64,000 nt of DNA, from NCBI GenBank assembly GCA_029747015.1, contig JAKOGI010001333.1, forward strand, positions 125,001 through 189,000, read 5' to 3'. Made by a program: the position numbers and the translations under genes. The notes beneath the pieces are model-generated. The model did no database searches, had not been told where the DNA came from, and worked only from the letters and a program-made list of their open reading frames with translations. Positions 46,106 to 56,099 of the stretch are shown piece by piece (the stretch's first letter is position 1; every line of letters begins with the position of its first letter). Source of the DNA: Carnegiea gigantea. Taxonomy: Eukaryota > Streptophyta > Magnoliopsida > Caryophyllales > Cactaceae.

Positions 46106-46871
46106 AATAGAATAAGGAGGAGTTAGCTAAAAAATGAAAAAAATTGGAGTGCTTGAAATTGCCCAGGTAACCTGCAGGCCGCTGACTGTGCGACAGCCTT
46201 GGCTTGTAAGATTTGAAGGAGAAATTCAAGGGAGTAGCGATGGCACCCCGTAGCAGCGCGACAGGCCTTGGCCAGCCCACGACCCTCTTTCTTTTCTCCT
46301 TCTTTCTTTTCTCTTTCTCCCTTTCTCCTTCAACTCTTTTCGCCAGCCCGCACGACACGCAACTTTCTCTCTCTAAAGCCTCTTCCAAGCTCCATCGCCA
46401 CTCTTAAATCCACCACTCTGTAACTCAAAATTCCATAATTCTCCACCATTTTCTTCACTCTTTTCACTTTTTCTTACTCATTCTTCCATTAAAACACCTT
46501 TTTTATTCACCAATCACCCAAATCCTCACCACTTAAACCCTAACCCCCAAATTTCCCATTCTCAAAATCCGGCCACTTGAGGTGTTTTTGGCTACTCCCT
46601 TGCCGGAATTTGCTTCCCTTGCCTCTAAGCTTCCATTTGGCTACCTCTTTGCTCCATTCTCTCATCACTTTCTTTCTCTTCAACTTTTCCACCTCCATTG
46701 AAGAGTCCTTGAGCTTAAGGGGAGAGAAAGCCTCATCTTCGAGTCTAATTGATATATTTTGGCGCTCTCTTATTAGTGGGTATCTCCATTGCCACTTGGA
46801 TTGCGTGGTTTTGGAGTGTTTGAAGTGCTACAACCACTTGGAGTTTGAGGACCTTTGGGCTTGATTCAACC
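46106..46871 (+). other. Element E leader
   Basis: Moderately GC-rich stretch (46190-46400) followed by C/T-rich sequence with TTAAACCCTAACCCCCAAAT at 46534, then GGCCACTTGAGGTG. No conserved frame. ORFs 46213-46407, 46104-46388 (minus) and 46577-46864 are unsupported. The single CCCTAACCC stretch is not a telomeric array. Confidence 0.5.
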
Positions 46872-48960
46872 ATGGGCTAGAAGACAACCACATCCGGGCC
46901 TTCATCCTTAGGGACCTCCAAGCGCGCTAAGACAGTCGCCCCACCCCCTTCACAAATGTGCCTCGCATTCAGGCCTAAGCAGCTTGAGGTAACCATCCTA
47001 CTCCCCCTCATGTTATTAATAAATACTAGCTTCAATTCGTTGATCAAGAGCGTATTACTCGTTATGATTTCGTTGCTTTTAGATGAATCACTGGGCCTAA
47101 GTATATTGATTTTGGCTTGTTGGAGAGTCTTAGTTTGTTAGAAAGTTCGAATGAATTGCTTGAGGTTGCAGGTTGGGTCGAGTATATGAAAATGGATAAA
47201 CCGTGTTTGAGCAGTTGTGCTGGGAGTTTATGAGTTCCATCAAGGTCCATTGGAACACCCTGTACAAAACTGACCCATTCACAACCAATTTTGGCTTTTT
47301 AATAGGACCTTTGACACAAACCTAGCGGAATTCGACCTCTGCTTAAAGCTCTCATATGGTGATTTTTGGACCCCTGCCCATGAAAATTTCAATGAACAAT
47401 AGTTTTGGGTCGAAATCACTTGTGATAAGCATACCCAAGAGAAAGACAATTCAGGGAGTTATGTGGCCTATAGCGCTAGTGGCTCTACAGGCACTTCTAT
47501 TTGCAACCCTACCATCCGACACCTTCACCGACTCATGGCCAACACGATCCTTACAAGGCACGTGAGCCAAAACAAAGCCCTATTAAGTGAAGTTTTCTTC
47601 TTATGGTATATCCTCAATTATGAGAGTTTTGATATAGGGGCTTTCATCCTCCATCAGTTGGTCTCTCTAGCTTTAGCTCCTAAATCCCTTATTGCCTGTG
47701 GTGGCATTATTTCAACTATTGTATATGCTTGAAAGTTGGAGCCTCTAATCAAGCAGTTGATTCCATTGTTCTAAGGGGGTGGCTAGATTTATCCACTTGC
47801 ATTAACACAGAGATATTCAAAATTGAGGGTGACTGTGTTTTTATCAACCACCATGGTACACTCATTTTTCCCCTCTCGAACTCTGCTAAAACCACTTGTT
47901 CTGACCCCTCCAATTGGTTGTATGATGATGACTAGGGATGGCAATGGGGGGTATGGGCGGGTTAAGTCGTACCCTTACCGATACCTGTTTTCGAAAATCA
48001 TACCCGTACCCGTATCTATACCCATCGGGTATTAAAAAATAAAACCTATACCCAAACCCATCAGGTTTTGCGGGTTTGTGGATTTTATTCGGGTTGACAT
48101 AAAGAATGAAAATTAATACCCATATGTAACCTATATCTAAGTACAATATATATTTTTGTATTATAAGATTTCAGAGTTGTGATATTTTGTTGTTTAGAAA
48201 TGTGAAATCAAATATATTATTGACTAATTTTTTGTTAGAGCGGTTTGGATTGGACTTAAACTAAAAAAATGTTAAATAAAAATAACTTTCTTATCTTATT
48301 ATCAAAATGGGTATGGGTATGGTATGAATATGGGTTGGGTGAGGGCTATACCCATACCCGTACCTGTTTTTCAATACCCGCCCCTTACTCATTTAAAACC
48401 CACTTTTACTGCCCACTTGGGTTTCAAATGGGGCGGGCTCTGCGGGTTTTAAATGGGAACAAGTTTTATTGACATCCCTAATGATGACATTGACATAGAG
48501 ACAGATGAGGATGAACCTCAACCCTAAGGAGGGAACGCTGGCGGTGGTAAGGGAGGTGTCCAGAGCTCTAGAGCCCAGGCCATACCACTTGAAGAGGAGA
48601 GGTATAACCCCCCCTTTGACTAGGAGCTGTACTGAGCTGAGTTCCTCGGGCTTTAATGAAGCCCATTTCTACCAGTACATGGATGACCATTTCTCTCGGC
48701 TTAACTTGAGGCTTGATGCGATTAATGAGTGTCAACAGAAACATGCTCAACATCAAAAATAGTTGCTTTGCTGGTAAATGGAGTTTGATCACCGGTAGGA
48801 AAACTTGGAACACCATGTCACTACACATACAAGCACTATGGTTGGCCCTACCCTCCACCTGATTGGAGGCCTAGCGGCACTTCCGGCCTTATTGATGGTT
48901 TGTCAGTCCCCCCCTTTCCCTTTAATCTGCTTAGATGATTATACATTGGGGACAATGCAT
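46872..48960 (+). pseudogene. ATHILA ORF-1 / putative plant transposon protein-like ORF, decayed
   Basis: Start ATG at 46872 gives MG, stop, KTTTSGPSSLGTSKRAKTVA. Across frames follow FVDQERITRYDFVAF, GPKYIDFGLLESLSLLESSN, ELLEVAGWVEYMKMDKPC, FMSSIKVHWNTLYKTDPF (to about 47270), then SICNPTIRHLHRLMANTI, LLSEVFFLWYILNYESFDIG, and FILHQLVSLALAPKSLIACG to 47730, and STSICNPT-type context. This order (helical N-part, a WVEYM..CWEFMSS block, then a FFLWYILN..IGAFILHQL block) resembles the plant-specific retroelement ORF annotated as ATHILA ORF-1 or putative plant transposon protein. After the hAT MITE (47933-48480) it resumes with an acidic DIDIETDEDEP tract and AHFYQYMDDHFSRLNLRLDA. Family assignment is from memory of pattern, moderately sure. 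Confidence 0.55.
47933..48480. mobile_element. hAT-type MITE 2
   Basis: 548 bases beginning TAGGGATGGCAATGG and ending ACATCCCTA, flanked by the perfect 8-bp duplication ATGATGAC (47925-47932 and 48481-48488). The inner part has repeated ACCCGTACCC/GGGTATGGGT motifs at both sides, able to fold back. No transposase. Shares its terminus with MITE 1 (15362). The ORFs 47823-48035, 47886-48146 and 48269-48472 are shadows of this repeat. Confidence 0.9.
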
Positions 48961-48984
48961 GTCTTAAGCATGGTGGGGGTGAGC
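48944..48984 (+). promoter_or_regulatory. Internal G-rich motif, element E
   Basis: CATTGGGGACAATGCATGTC, then TTAAGCATGGTGGGGGTGAGC. Same block as in F and A, located just after the E ORF. Confidence 0.6.
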
Positions 48985-49964
48985 TAGCAAGGTCATGTGT
49001 GAGAGTCTCTGGTTTTTAAATGGGTTTTCCTTATTGTCATTGGGGGGCATCCCTTGGGAACTATGATGATTGTTGAGTTGGTTGGTTTGTGTGGTTGTGT
49101 AATTGGTGATTGGCTAGACTAAGAGGTGTTTATGCTTGTACATAATAGTCTACTAGGATAGGTATCCCATTTAGTTGCATTTTAGTAATTATTGCATACT
49201 TAGGACTTGCACGAGTAGAGCATGTAGATTCTTCTATTCCATTGTATATATTTGTTTTCGTTTCTGATCTTAAGGAGTAATGTCGAGGAGGACATCATTG
49301 GGCTCGCAAGGTACATTTCTTACCTTACTCTTCGTTTGTTTCATGTGATCTCCCTTTAGTTATGAAAAAAACTAAAACAAATGAAAAATTGAAAACTTTT
49401 GGAAAAAAACCTTTCTATGATGTGAATACATGGTGTAAATGTTAACTCACTTGGGTTGTGATAGGAGCATGGTAGCTCCCTTGATGATCGTTTTTTGTTA
49501 TGTGCATGCTTTAGTTTTTGAGGCCTTTTTGGCTTGACTTGGAGGGGCTTCGCTAGTGGTTGGCTTATAGGGTAAATAGATGTCACTAAGGTGACTTTAC
49601 GCATGAGTTTTGAGCTGTCATGTGACCACTCCTTTTTAGCGGTTCTTTCTCTTCTTCTTGTGTGCCTTACCTTTGATTGTAAAGCTAGAACTTGGTCTAG
49701 TCCTCTCCAAAACCACATTAGGCAATATGCACCATTTGATATGATTGAGGCATTCCTTATTTTTTATGCCACATAGCCTAAAAAAGCCACTTAAATGATG
49801 TTGAGACCCTTTTGCTCACCCATATTAAGCCTTGCCTATCTTTGTTGTTTCTACACTCATTTCATCCTTGGCCCGTTTGCATTTCCCACCCTCAGGCCAT
49901 AGAGGCTAGTGGAGCAATACTTTTCACAATTATGGGGTTTGCTTTTTGAGTTACAACATCTTTG
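48985..49964 (+). other. Element E 3' tail, left part
   Basis: Non-coding, AT-rich, with an AAAACTAAAACAAATGAAAA run at 49365 and TAGTGGAGCAATACTTTTCAC near 49910 that echoes the A tail (GTGGAGCAACA near 42990). Interrupted by element D at target CTTTG (49960-49964). Frames 49356-49776 are unsupported. Confidence 0.6.
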
Positions 49965-50523
49965 TGATGTAGATCAAGGCTTATTACAAGCCCCACAACC
50001 TGAGAGTGGGAAGGCAATGCTCATTGATCATCTTAAGGATCAAGACTGTGAGGGTAAATAATTCAATTTTTATGCTTACTTGGGGAGGTCCTTGCTATGT
50101 TGGACACCTTAAGAGATTCTACATGCAACCAGAGACTCATTTTGAGGCTAACACAACAGCCTTAACTCCATCTAAATCAATAAGGTGTTTGATTTCAGTA
50201 CATTGCCAAGGTGCTCCATCAGTCATTGGTCAGCTATTTTGAGGCACGGAGCATTTTCATTGTAAGAAGCAGTTTTTGATATTGAATACACTCAGTTTGC
50301 TGATTACAAGCCTTTTCTCTCAAAATCTCTCTAAACTTTATCTTAACTTTTGGTGGTGTTTAGTGAGTAGGTTCTTTATCTAATCTTCTGGTGCTGAGGC
50401 TTTGAGAATTGGTGGTGAATCTTTCTGTCTTGGTTGGTGGAGTCCTCCTTTATTCCAAGGCATATCTTCCATGTTGACTACTAGGTTTGGTTAAATCCAA
50501 GCTGTCAGCCTTGACATACATCA
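49965..50523 (+). repeat. Element D 5' LTR (559 bp, internally deleted)
   Basis: Begins TGATGTAGATCAAGGC and ends ACATACATCA. Aligns with both ends of 52500-53617 but lacks about 560 bases (equivalent of roughly 52790-53350), including the TATAAAAG box. The junction reads GGAGCATTTTCATTGTAAG, with ATTT available on both sides. Confidence 0.85.
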
Positions 50524-50525
50524 TC

Positions 50526-50538
50526 TGGCATTAGAGCC
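50526..50538 (+). promoter_or_regulatory. Element D primer-binding site, tRNA-iMet type
   Basis: TGGCATTAGAGCC, two bases after the 5' LTR; differs from TGGTATCAGAGCC (element C) by two transitions. Confidence 0.82.
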
Positions 50539-50732
50539 TAACTTTGATTCTTGGTGAGTTTCACTCTGCTAGCTGCTGATACTTACTTATTTCTGAGTTC
50601 ATTCTTCTTCTTACATTCTGGAACTTATTGAATCAACCATAAAAGAACCTTAATCCACACACAGTCCAGCCACAAAGCACCTAGCTCCTCAAAAATAGCC
50701 ACAACCAACCTATTTTCCTTGACCTAAATAAC

Positions 50733-50980
50733 ATGGCTGAGAGGGATACAATTTTCCCCCATCCTTAACAACTTCTTAGAGTTCTTAGAGGGTTTTCTCT
50801 GGAACAAGCTAATGAACTCAGAAGGAATAGGACTATCTTGGAAATCCAAGAGAATATCAGGACCTTAACTGCTCAGATCCAGCAGCTCACGACTCAGCCT
50901 AGGGGCTAGGATAGGGAACCTCCACAGGACCCTCCTGTTGGTTCTAAACCCTCCCTAGACTCGCACTATGGTAGTGGTCC
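50733..50980 (+). pseudogene. gag: Element D gag, N-terminal fragment
   Basis: ATG at 50733: MAERDTIFPHP, stop, QLLRVLRGFSLEQANELRRN, ENIRTLTAQIQQLTTQPRG, stop, DREPPQDPPVGSKPS. Collinear with element C gag from 60210. The frame breaks at about 50975 and passes straight to RNase H sequence, so the capsid core and zinc knuckle are absent. Confidence 0.78.
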
Positions 50981-50983
50981 CAT

Positions 50984-51386
50984 GCTAAACTATTCAACTA
51001 TGACAAAAAATTTTATGTAATAGTGAGGGCATTAAATCACTAGAGTCACTGCCTCAAGCGTAAGGCTTTTTGTTCTTCACTCTAATTATCAAGCACTCAA
51101 GCTCCTCAATGGCCAGCCTAAACTCAATTCCAGGCATGCTAAGTGGGTAGAGTTTCTCTAAGCTTTTACCTACTTTATAAGGCACAAGAAGGGCACTAAA
51201 AACGTGGTAGCTGATTCCCTTTCCAGAAGATTTGCTCTTATCTCAATCTTGGGATCAAAAATCTTAGGACTACAGTCTATACGAGTCTATTATTTTGAGG
51301 ACTCAGCATTCCAGGAATTGGTCTTAGAATACTCCAGCCCAAGGACCCTATTTGATGTAGGAGGGACTTCTGTTCAAGGGCAATAA
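50984..51386 (+). pseudogene. RH: Element D RNase H, C-terminal part
   Basis: Begins with an AKLFNYD-like block ([14 protein letters not shown]) corresponding to [14 protein letters not shown] in element C, then a decayed [23 protein letters not shown] and HAKWVEFL. The open frame 51204-51383 begins inside the family's VVADSLSRR block: MVADSLSRRFALISILGS, then LGLQSIRVYYFEDSAFQEL. The N-terminal catalytic Asp region is deleted. Confidence 0.78.
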
Positions 51387-52533
51387 ATTGTGTGTTCCAG
51401 CTTGCCCCTTAAGAGAGCTATTGGCTAGGGAAGCCCATGGAGAATCCCTTACAGGACATTTTGGGTTGAACAAGACCCTAGACATCCTCTGGGAGCATTT
51501 CTATTAGCCCAAACTAGGAGTTGTATCCAGATGCTCTATCTGCCACAAAGCTAAACGCTAATTCCATCAAGGCCTGTACACCCCACTTCTAGTTCCTATG
51601 AGGCCTTGGGAAGATGTTAGCATGGATTTTGCAGTGGCTTTACTAAGGACACAACGGAATAAGGATTTAATTATGGTGGTTGTTGATAGGTTTTCCAAAA
51701 TGGCTCACTTTGTGGCCTATCACAAGACAGATGATGCCTCTCATTTTGCTGACTTGTATTTTAAGGAGATCATTAGGCTTCATGGAGTATCAAGGACCAT
51801 AGTGAGTGATAGAGACACTAAGTTTTTATCCCACCTTTGGAGGAGCCTATGGCATCTACTGGAAACCAAACTACTATATAGCATCACTTGCTGTCCCCAG
51901 AGTGATGGCCAAACTGAGGTGACAAACAGAATACTCTCAACCCTCCTTAGAAGCTTGGTCTAGAAGTACTTGAAAGAGTGTGATCTCAAGCTCCCACATG
52001 CTAAATTTGCATATAACAGGACCCCAGCTAGAGCTATTGGTTGTTCTCCCTTTGAGGCACTCTATGGGATTAATCCACTTACTCCCATTGATCTCATTCC
52101 ACTGGCCACTGAGTGGAAGGTCAGCTACGAAGCTGAACAGAGAGCTAAGGAGATAAAAAGGCTGCATGAACAAATTCGGGCTAACATAAAGAAGATTAAT
52201 GAAGCCTATAAGCTCAAGACCAACAAAAATAGGAAGGAGGTTCAGTACCAACATAGTGATCTTGTTCGGATGCATCTCAAGAAGGAAAGATTCCCCACTA
52301 CGAGGAAAAGCAAGTTAGTGATAAGAAGAGATGGTCCTTTTAAGGTGTTGGCTAAGGTGGGAGCTGATGCTTATAAATTGGAGCTCCCTAGAGATATGGT
52401 TGTATCAGCTACCTTCAATGTAGGAGACCTAAGTCCCTATGTGGAGCATGAGATTGACTATGGGGATTTGAGGGAAAATCCTTTCAAAGAAGGGGAGAAT
52501 GACGCAGATCAAGGCTCAGTACAAGCCCCATAA
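51386..52533 (+). pseudogene. IN: Element D integrase, nearly intact core, ending inside the 3' LTR
   Basis: Zinc finger over two frames: AHGESLTGHFGLNKTLDILW and CSICHKAK (51425-51560). The frame 51598-51960 holds SMDFAVALL (first D), [40 protein letters not shown] (second D) and [19 protein letters not shown] (E), so the DDE triad is present. One stop (51961) separates it from 51970-52530: KLPHAKFAYNRTPARAIGCS, SPFEALYGINPLTPIDLIPL, then RDGPFKVLAKVGADAYKLEL, SATFNVGDLSPYV and NPFKEGENDADQGSVQAP. The last ten or so codons lie in the 3' LTR. No chromodomain hallmark seen. Confidence 0.85.
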
Positions 52534-53617
52534 CATAAGAGTTGGAAGGTAATGCTCACTGATCATTTCAAGGATCAAGACTATGAGGGGGAATAATTCA
52601 ATTTTGAGGCTTGCCTAGGGAGGTCCTTGCTATGTTGGACACCTCATGAGATTTTACATGCAACCAGAGACTCATTTTGAGGCTAACAAAGCAGCCTTAA
52701 CTCCATCCAGATTAACAAGATGTTTGATTCCAGTTCATTACCAAAGTGCTCCATCAGTCATTGGTCAGCTATTTTGAGGCATGGAGCATTTGTCCCTTTT
52801 GGAAAGTAACCTAACTCATTTTACAGCTCCTTTTGAGCTATTAAATGATAAAGGTTGCTTGATTTCTCCCTGGGCAGTTCATCCAGTCAGCTCCAATCAG
52901 TAGCAGTTTGGGAGGATTTATTTTAGCTCCAACACGGCCGCTCATTTTGGCTCATTCAAGGACTTGAAAAGGTATCAAAAATATTATCATTGAAGGTTGC
53001 AATTTTGCAGATTCAGATCATGGAGCATCAGCTTTTATCCACCACAAACTCAAAGGAAATTCCCTTTGATCCAATGGACTTTCAGCTGTTGTACCTAGTG
53101 CCAGCCGGCTTAACCTTGAGTTTAGCTGCTGCAATTTGCATCCAACGCCATCATTAGTAGCCCTTTGAAGCTGCATTACCTCAACACCTTATCAATAGAG
53201 ATTAGCAACCCCAATAGGCGCCAAAGATCAAGCCTTAGTTGCTGTTTTTAGGGCTGTTTATGTCAAACTGTTTTTGCTGTTTATGTCTCTTGTAATCTTA
53301 ATTGTACCCGTTGTTAGAGCAATTAAAGCTAGGTATAAAAGCCTGAATTTTCATTATAAGAAGCACTTTTTGATATTGAATACACTCAATTTACTGCTTG
53401 CAAGCCTTTTCTCTCAAAATCTCTCTAAACTTTATCCTAACTATTGGTGGTGTTTAGTGAGTAGGTTTTTTTTCTGATCTTCTAGTGCTAAGGCTTTAGG
53501 AAGGTTGTTGGTAAATATTTCAGTCTTGGTTGGTGGAGTCCTCCTTTATTCCAAGGCATATCTTCCATGTTGAGTTGGCTTTGGCTAAATCCAAGCCATC
53601 AGCCTTAACATACATTA
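52486..53617 (+). repeat. Element D polypurine tract and 3' LTR
   Basis: AAAGAAGGGGAGAA (52486-52499) precedes the LTR start TGACGCAGATCAAGGC at 52500. Ends ACATACATTA (CA mutated to TA) followed by TSD CTTTG. A TATA-like box TATAAAAG is at 53334-53341. 1118 bases. The ORFs 53274-53477 and 53530-53715 are shadows. Confidence 0.87.
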
Positions 53618-53622
53618 CTTTG

Positions 53623-54503
53623 GGTGTATGTTGTGGAAATTTGTGTTTGAAAAGGGAAAGAAGAGAAGTCAAAATATCCTTGACTAAGTGCCTACCATTA
53701 AGTTCTTTGTTTTAAGCTTACTTGAAAAAATGAAAGGGGAAAAAAAGAAGAAAACGAAATAAGAAAACTTTGAAATAAAAGTTAAAAAAAAAAAAAAGAA
53801 GAGCAAGCCTTTTGCATGCGAAAGTAAAAAAAAGGATGAAGCTTGTGCGAAAGAGATGCTTAGCATGATGATTTGCATTCAAACCGAATTGGCTCCCTCC
53901 TTAAGTGTTCAAAGTGGGTTGTGGGTGTCAAGTAATGCTTCGCTTCCATTTCTTTATTGTGGAAAGTGTTCTTGCTCCCTAGCCCTAAGACTATTTGGCT
54001 CCACTTATCCCAAAAGATCTTCCCCATTCTCACCCTTACCGAAGAACCCTATTTTAACCTTTTCAAAGCCCTTTTAATCAAAGGGCATGCATCTTTGTCC
54101 CAAGTGGTGGACGATGAGGACCCTTCCAAGCCTATAGTTTTTGCATGATCGGTTGAGTAATAAGAGTATAATGAATATACTTAAACACTTGGAGAGGAGA
54201 GTTCTACTTGACCATAAAGTAAGGCTCTCCTCGGTCTTTTTTACCCACCATTAGCAAGCCACCTCCTTACTTACCTCGAGGATCTCACCTAGTCTTGGTA
54301 TGCACTTTTAGGCGAGGTAATCCCTAAAGAGTTTCATATCTATCTCGCTCCTCACCTCATCTTTATTACTTCTTGATTGTGTGGCTTTGCTTGTTGGTTA
54401 GCCTTCATTGCCATGCTTGAAAAAGGTGCTTGAGGGGTCGATTTTTCCATTCATGTGGTGTCAAGCTAAGCTTGCTTGAGGATAAGCAAGAAGCATGGGG
54501 AAG
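53623..54503 (+). other. Element E 3' tail, right part, with pre-LTR segment
   Basis: Continues E after element D: A-rich runs (53727-53800), then CTTGCTTGAGGATAAGCAAG..CATGGGGAAG at 54471-54503, the counterpart of the A pre-LTR segment and probable plus-strand primer region. Frames 53856-54148 have no support. Confidence 0.62.
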
Positions 54504-56099
54504 TGGATACACCTTAATTTTAATTAATCTCTTACCCCCTTTTTTGGTTCATTTCCCTAATTCTCCTTTGACTTAGAGGGATTTGAACAAGTTTTTCCTC
54601 CTCTAAGGTTGTTGCCTTATTTTAGGGCCTGTTCTTTTCGTAGGTAAATTGGGGTGAATAAAAGGGTGAAGTAGGTTGAGGTAGGTTGAAATAGGTTGAG
54701 GTGGGTTGAAGTAGGCTGAAGTGGATTGAAGTGGGTTGAATTTTTTTTATGTGATAAATTGAACTTGGTTAAAATAGTGGAAGTTGGTTGAAGTGGGTTA
54801 AAGTAGGTTGAAGTGAGTTGAAGTCGGTTGAAGTGGGTTGAAGTGAGTTGAGGTTGGTATTTTAGAATTAACCCACGAAAAGAACAGGACCTTAATCCCA
54901 TTTCTCACGTTTCGCAGGTGGTTTTTGTGTTATTCAAGGAAGAGGGGCAGCTAATACATGGAAAAAGGAAACGCAAGAGTAAAGACGATCACTCAAAGAC
55001 CCGAGGGAAGCAAGAGAGTAAGAAAAAGTGAGGATTCAAGGGCATAGGATAGGCAAAGACCGTCGCACAGATGATCGCTAGATGTGACTTGCCTTTAGGA
55101 TGAGCCCCCGCCCGGGCATTGCTAGGTCGTCTCCTTGGCGACCACCATCGCCCTTTCCCAGATTTTTAGCCTATAAATACCCCATTTTGCCTAATTGGGG
55201 ATTGTGCTTAATTCCTCCTGTAAAAGGCACTTTAAACACTTTCTAGGCTTGATTTAGGATTAAGGCAAGATTAGTATTATTGGGTTATTGTTGATTGAAG
55301 ATCTTGAAGACTTTCATTCTCCATTCAACTAATCTAAATGTGTTCTTCTTTCTCTCTCTCTTTTGCTCTTTACTTAGTTTTCTTAGCTTGTTTTATCATC
55401 CTTGTTTATGATTGTTCGGTTGTTGCAATGTTGATTAGTGAGTAGTTTTCCTCAACTTGGGTTGGGAATTGTGAGCTAGGATGGCTTAATAAGATTGGCG
55501 TGGTCCTGTCTTGCTTTAATTTTCAAGCTAATTAATGGTCTCATTCTCTACCACCAAGTGTTCAATGAAATGCCCGAACAGACATTCCATCCAATACTTA
55601 GGGTGAATAATCACATCGAGAGGTGGGTATTCATCTTATGTGGATGGAAGAAGAGAGGACAAGCCTTGGGTATGAAAATAACCCAAGGCCTTGTTAGGTG
55701 CAAGTTGGTCATCTTCAACCTAACCTTCAAGCCCCCATAAAAATAGGTGGGATTGTGGATTAAGCTTATATTCCCTCTCCGAAAGAAGGTTTGGGCAGCC
55801 CTAAACAGGCCAGTCACCCCCTTACGATCACTCGTAAATTATGCCAAGTTCAAGAACCCATGCCTAGCATGAATAAGCAGCCACTAGTGACTAATCCCTC
55901 GAACTAAGTCCTTCTCCCCTTGAATTAAAGCGACTGTTTTGGCTAGTTCTTTTGTTCTCTCTCAAACTTACTCTTTACCTCTCTATATTCAATCTAATAA
56001 CTGAGTTAGGTATCCTAAGTCTGTGTTCTCAATGGACGACACTCCAAGTGCACGGCGATAAACTGCTCGCTTGCGGTATAAATTTAAAGCTTATCTTCA
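54504..56099 (+). repeat. Element E 3' LTR
   Basis: Starts TGGATACACC after the pre-LTR segment and ends CTTATCTTCA where A tail begins. TATAAATA box at 55172-55179. Near the end CACTCCAAGTGCACGGCGAT and CTCGCTTGCGGTATAAATTT match the end motif of A LTRs and of solo LTR S. Carries the Tourist-like MITE at 54625. No 5' LTR partner in the window. ORF 55495-55740 is unsupported. Confidence 0.68.
54625..54891. mobile_element. Tourist-like (PIF/Harbinger-type) MITE with internal minisatellite
   Basis: 267 bases. Ends GGGCCTGTTCTTTTCGT and its inverted partner ACGAAAAGAACAGGACC (one mismatch in 17), flanked by TTA on both sides (54622-54624, 54892-54894), the 3-bp target duplication of PIF/Harbinger elements. 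The interior is mostly a 10-base repeat, GGTTGAAGTG and variants. The minus-strand 94-codon frame 54617-54901 (FNPLQPTSTH-like repeats) is a by-product. Confidence 0.85.

Larger units (their letters stand above)
49965..53617 (+). mobile_element. Element D: CRM-like chromovirus with a large internal deletion
   Basis: 5' LTR 49965-50523, primer site 50526, short gag, RNase H end, integrase, 3' LTR 52500-53617. Perfect 5-bp duplication CTTTG at 49960-49964 and 53618-53622. Most of gag, protease, RT and the start of RNase H are missing, fused near 50975-50985. The integrase frame continues into the 3' LTR, an arrangement known in CRM-type chromoviruses. Closely related to element C. Non-autonomous now. 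Confidence 0.85.
46106..56099 (+). mobile_element. Element E: pol-less Athila-lineage element (3' LTR present, 5' LTR missing)
   Basis: Leader (46106-46871), a decayed ATHILA ORF-1-like frame (46872-48960), a G-rich motif, a long tail interrupted by element D, a pre-LTR segment (54471-54503) and one LTR (54504-56099). The G-rich motif, the pre-LTR GAGGATAAGCAA..ATGGGGAAG and the LTR end CACTCCAAGTGCACGGCGAT..GCTTGCGG are shared with A, F or S and place it in the Athila lineage. No gag-pol is visible. The left limit is where A leader similarity ends. Confidence 0.62.

Noticed and set aside
46530..46560. Interstitial telomere repeat (AAACCCTAACCC)
   Set aside because: Only about one and a half units; plant telomere arrays need many CCCTAAA units.
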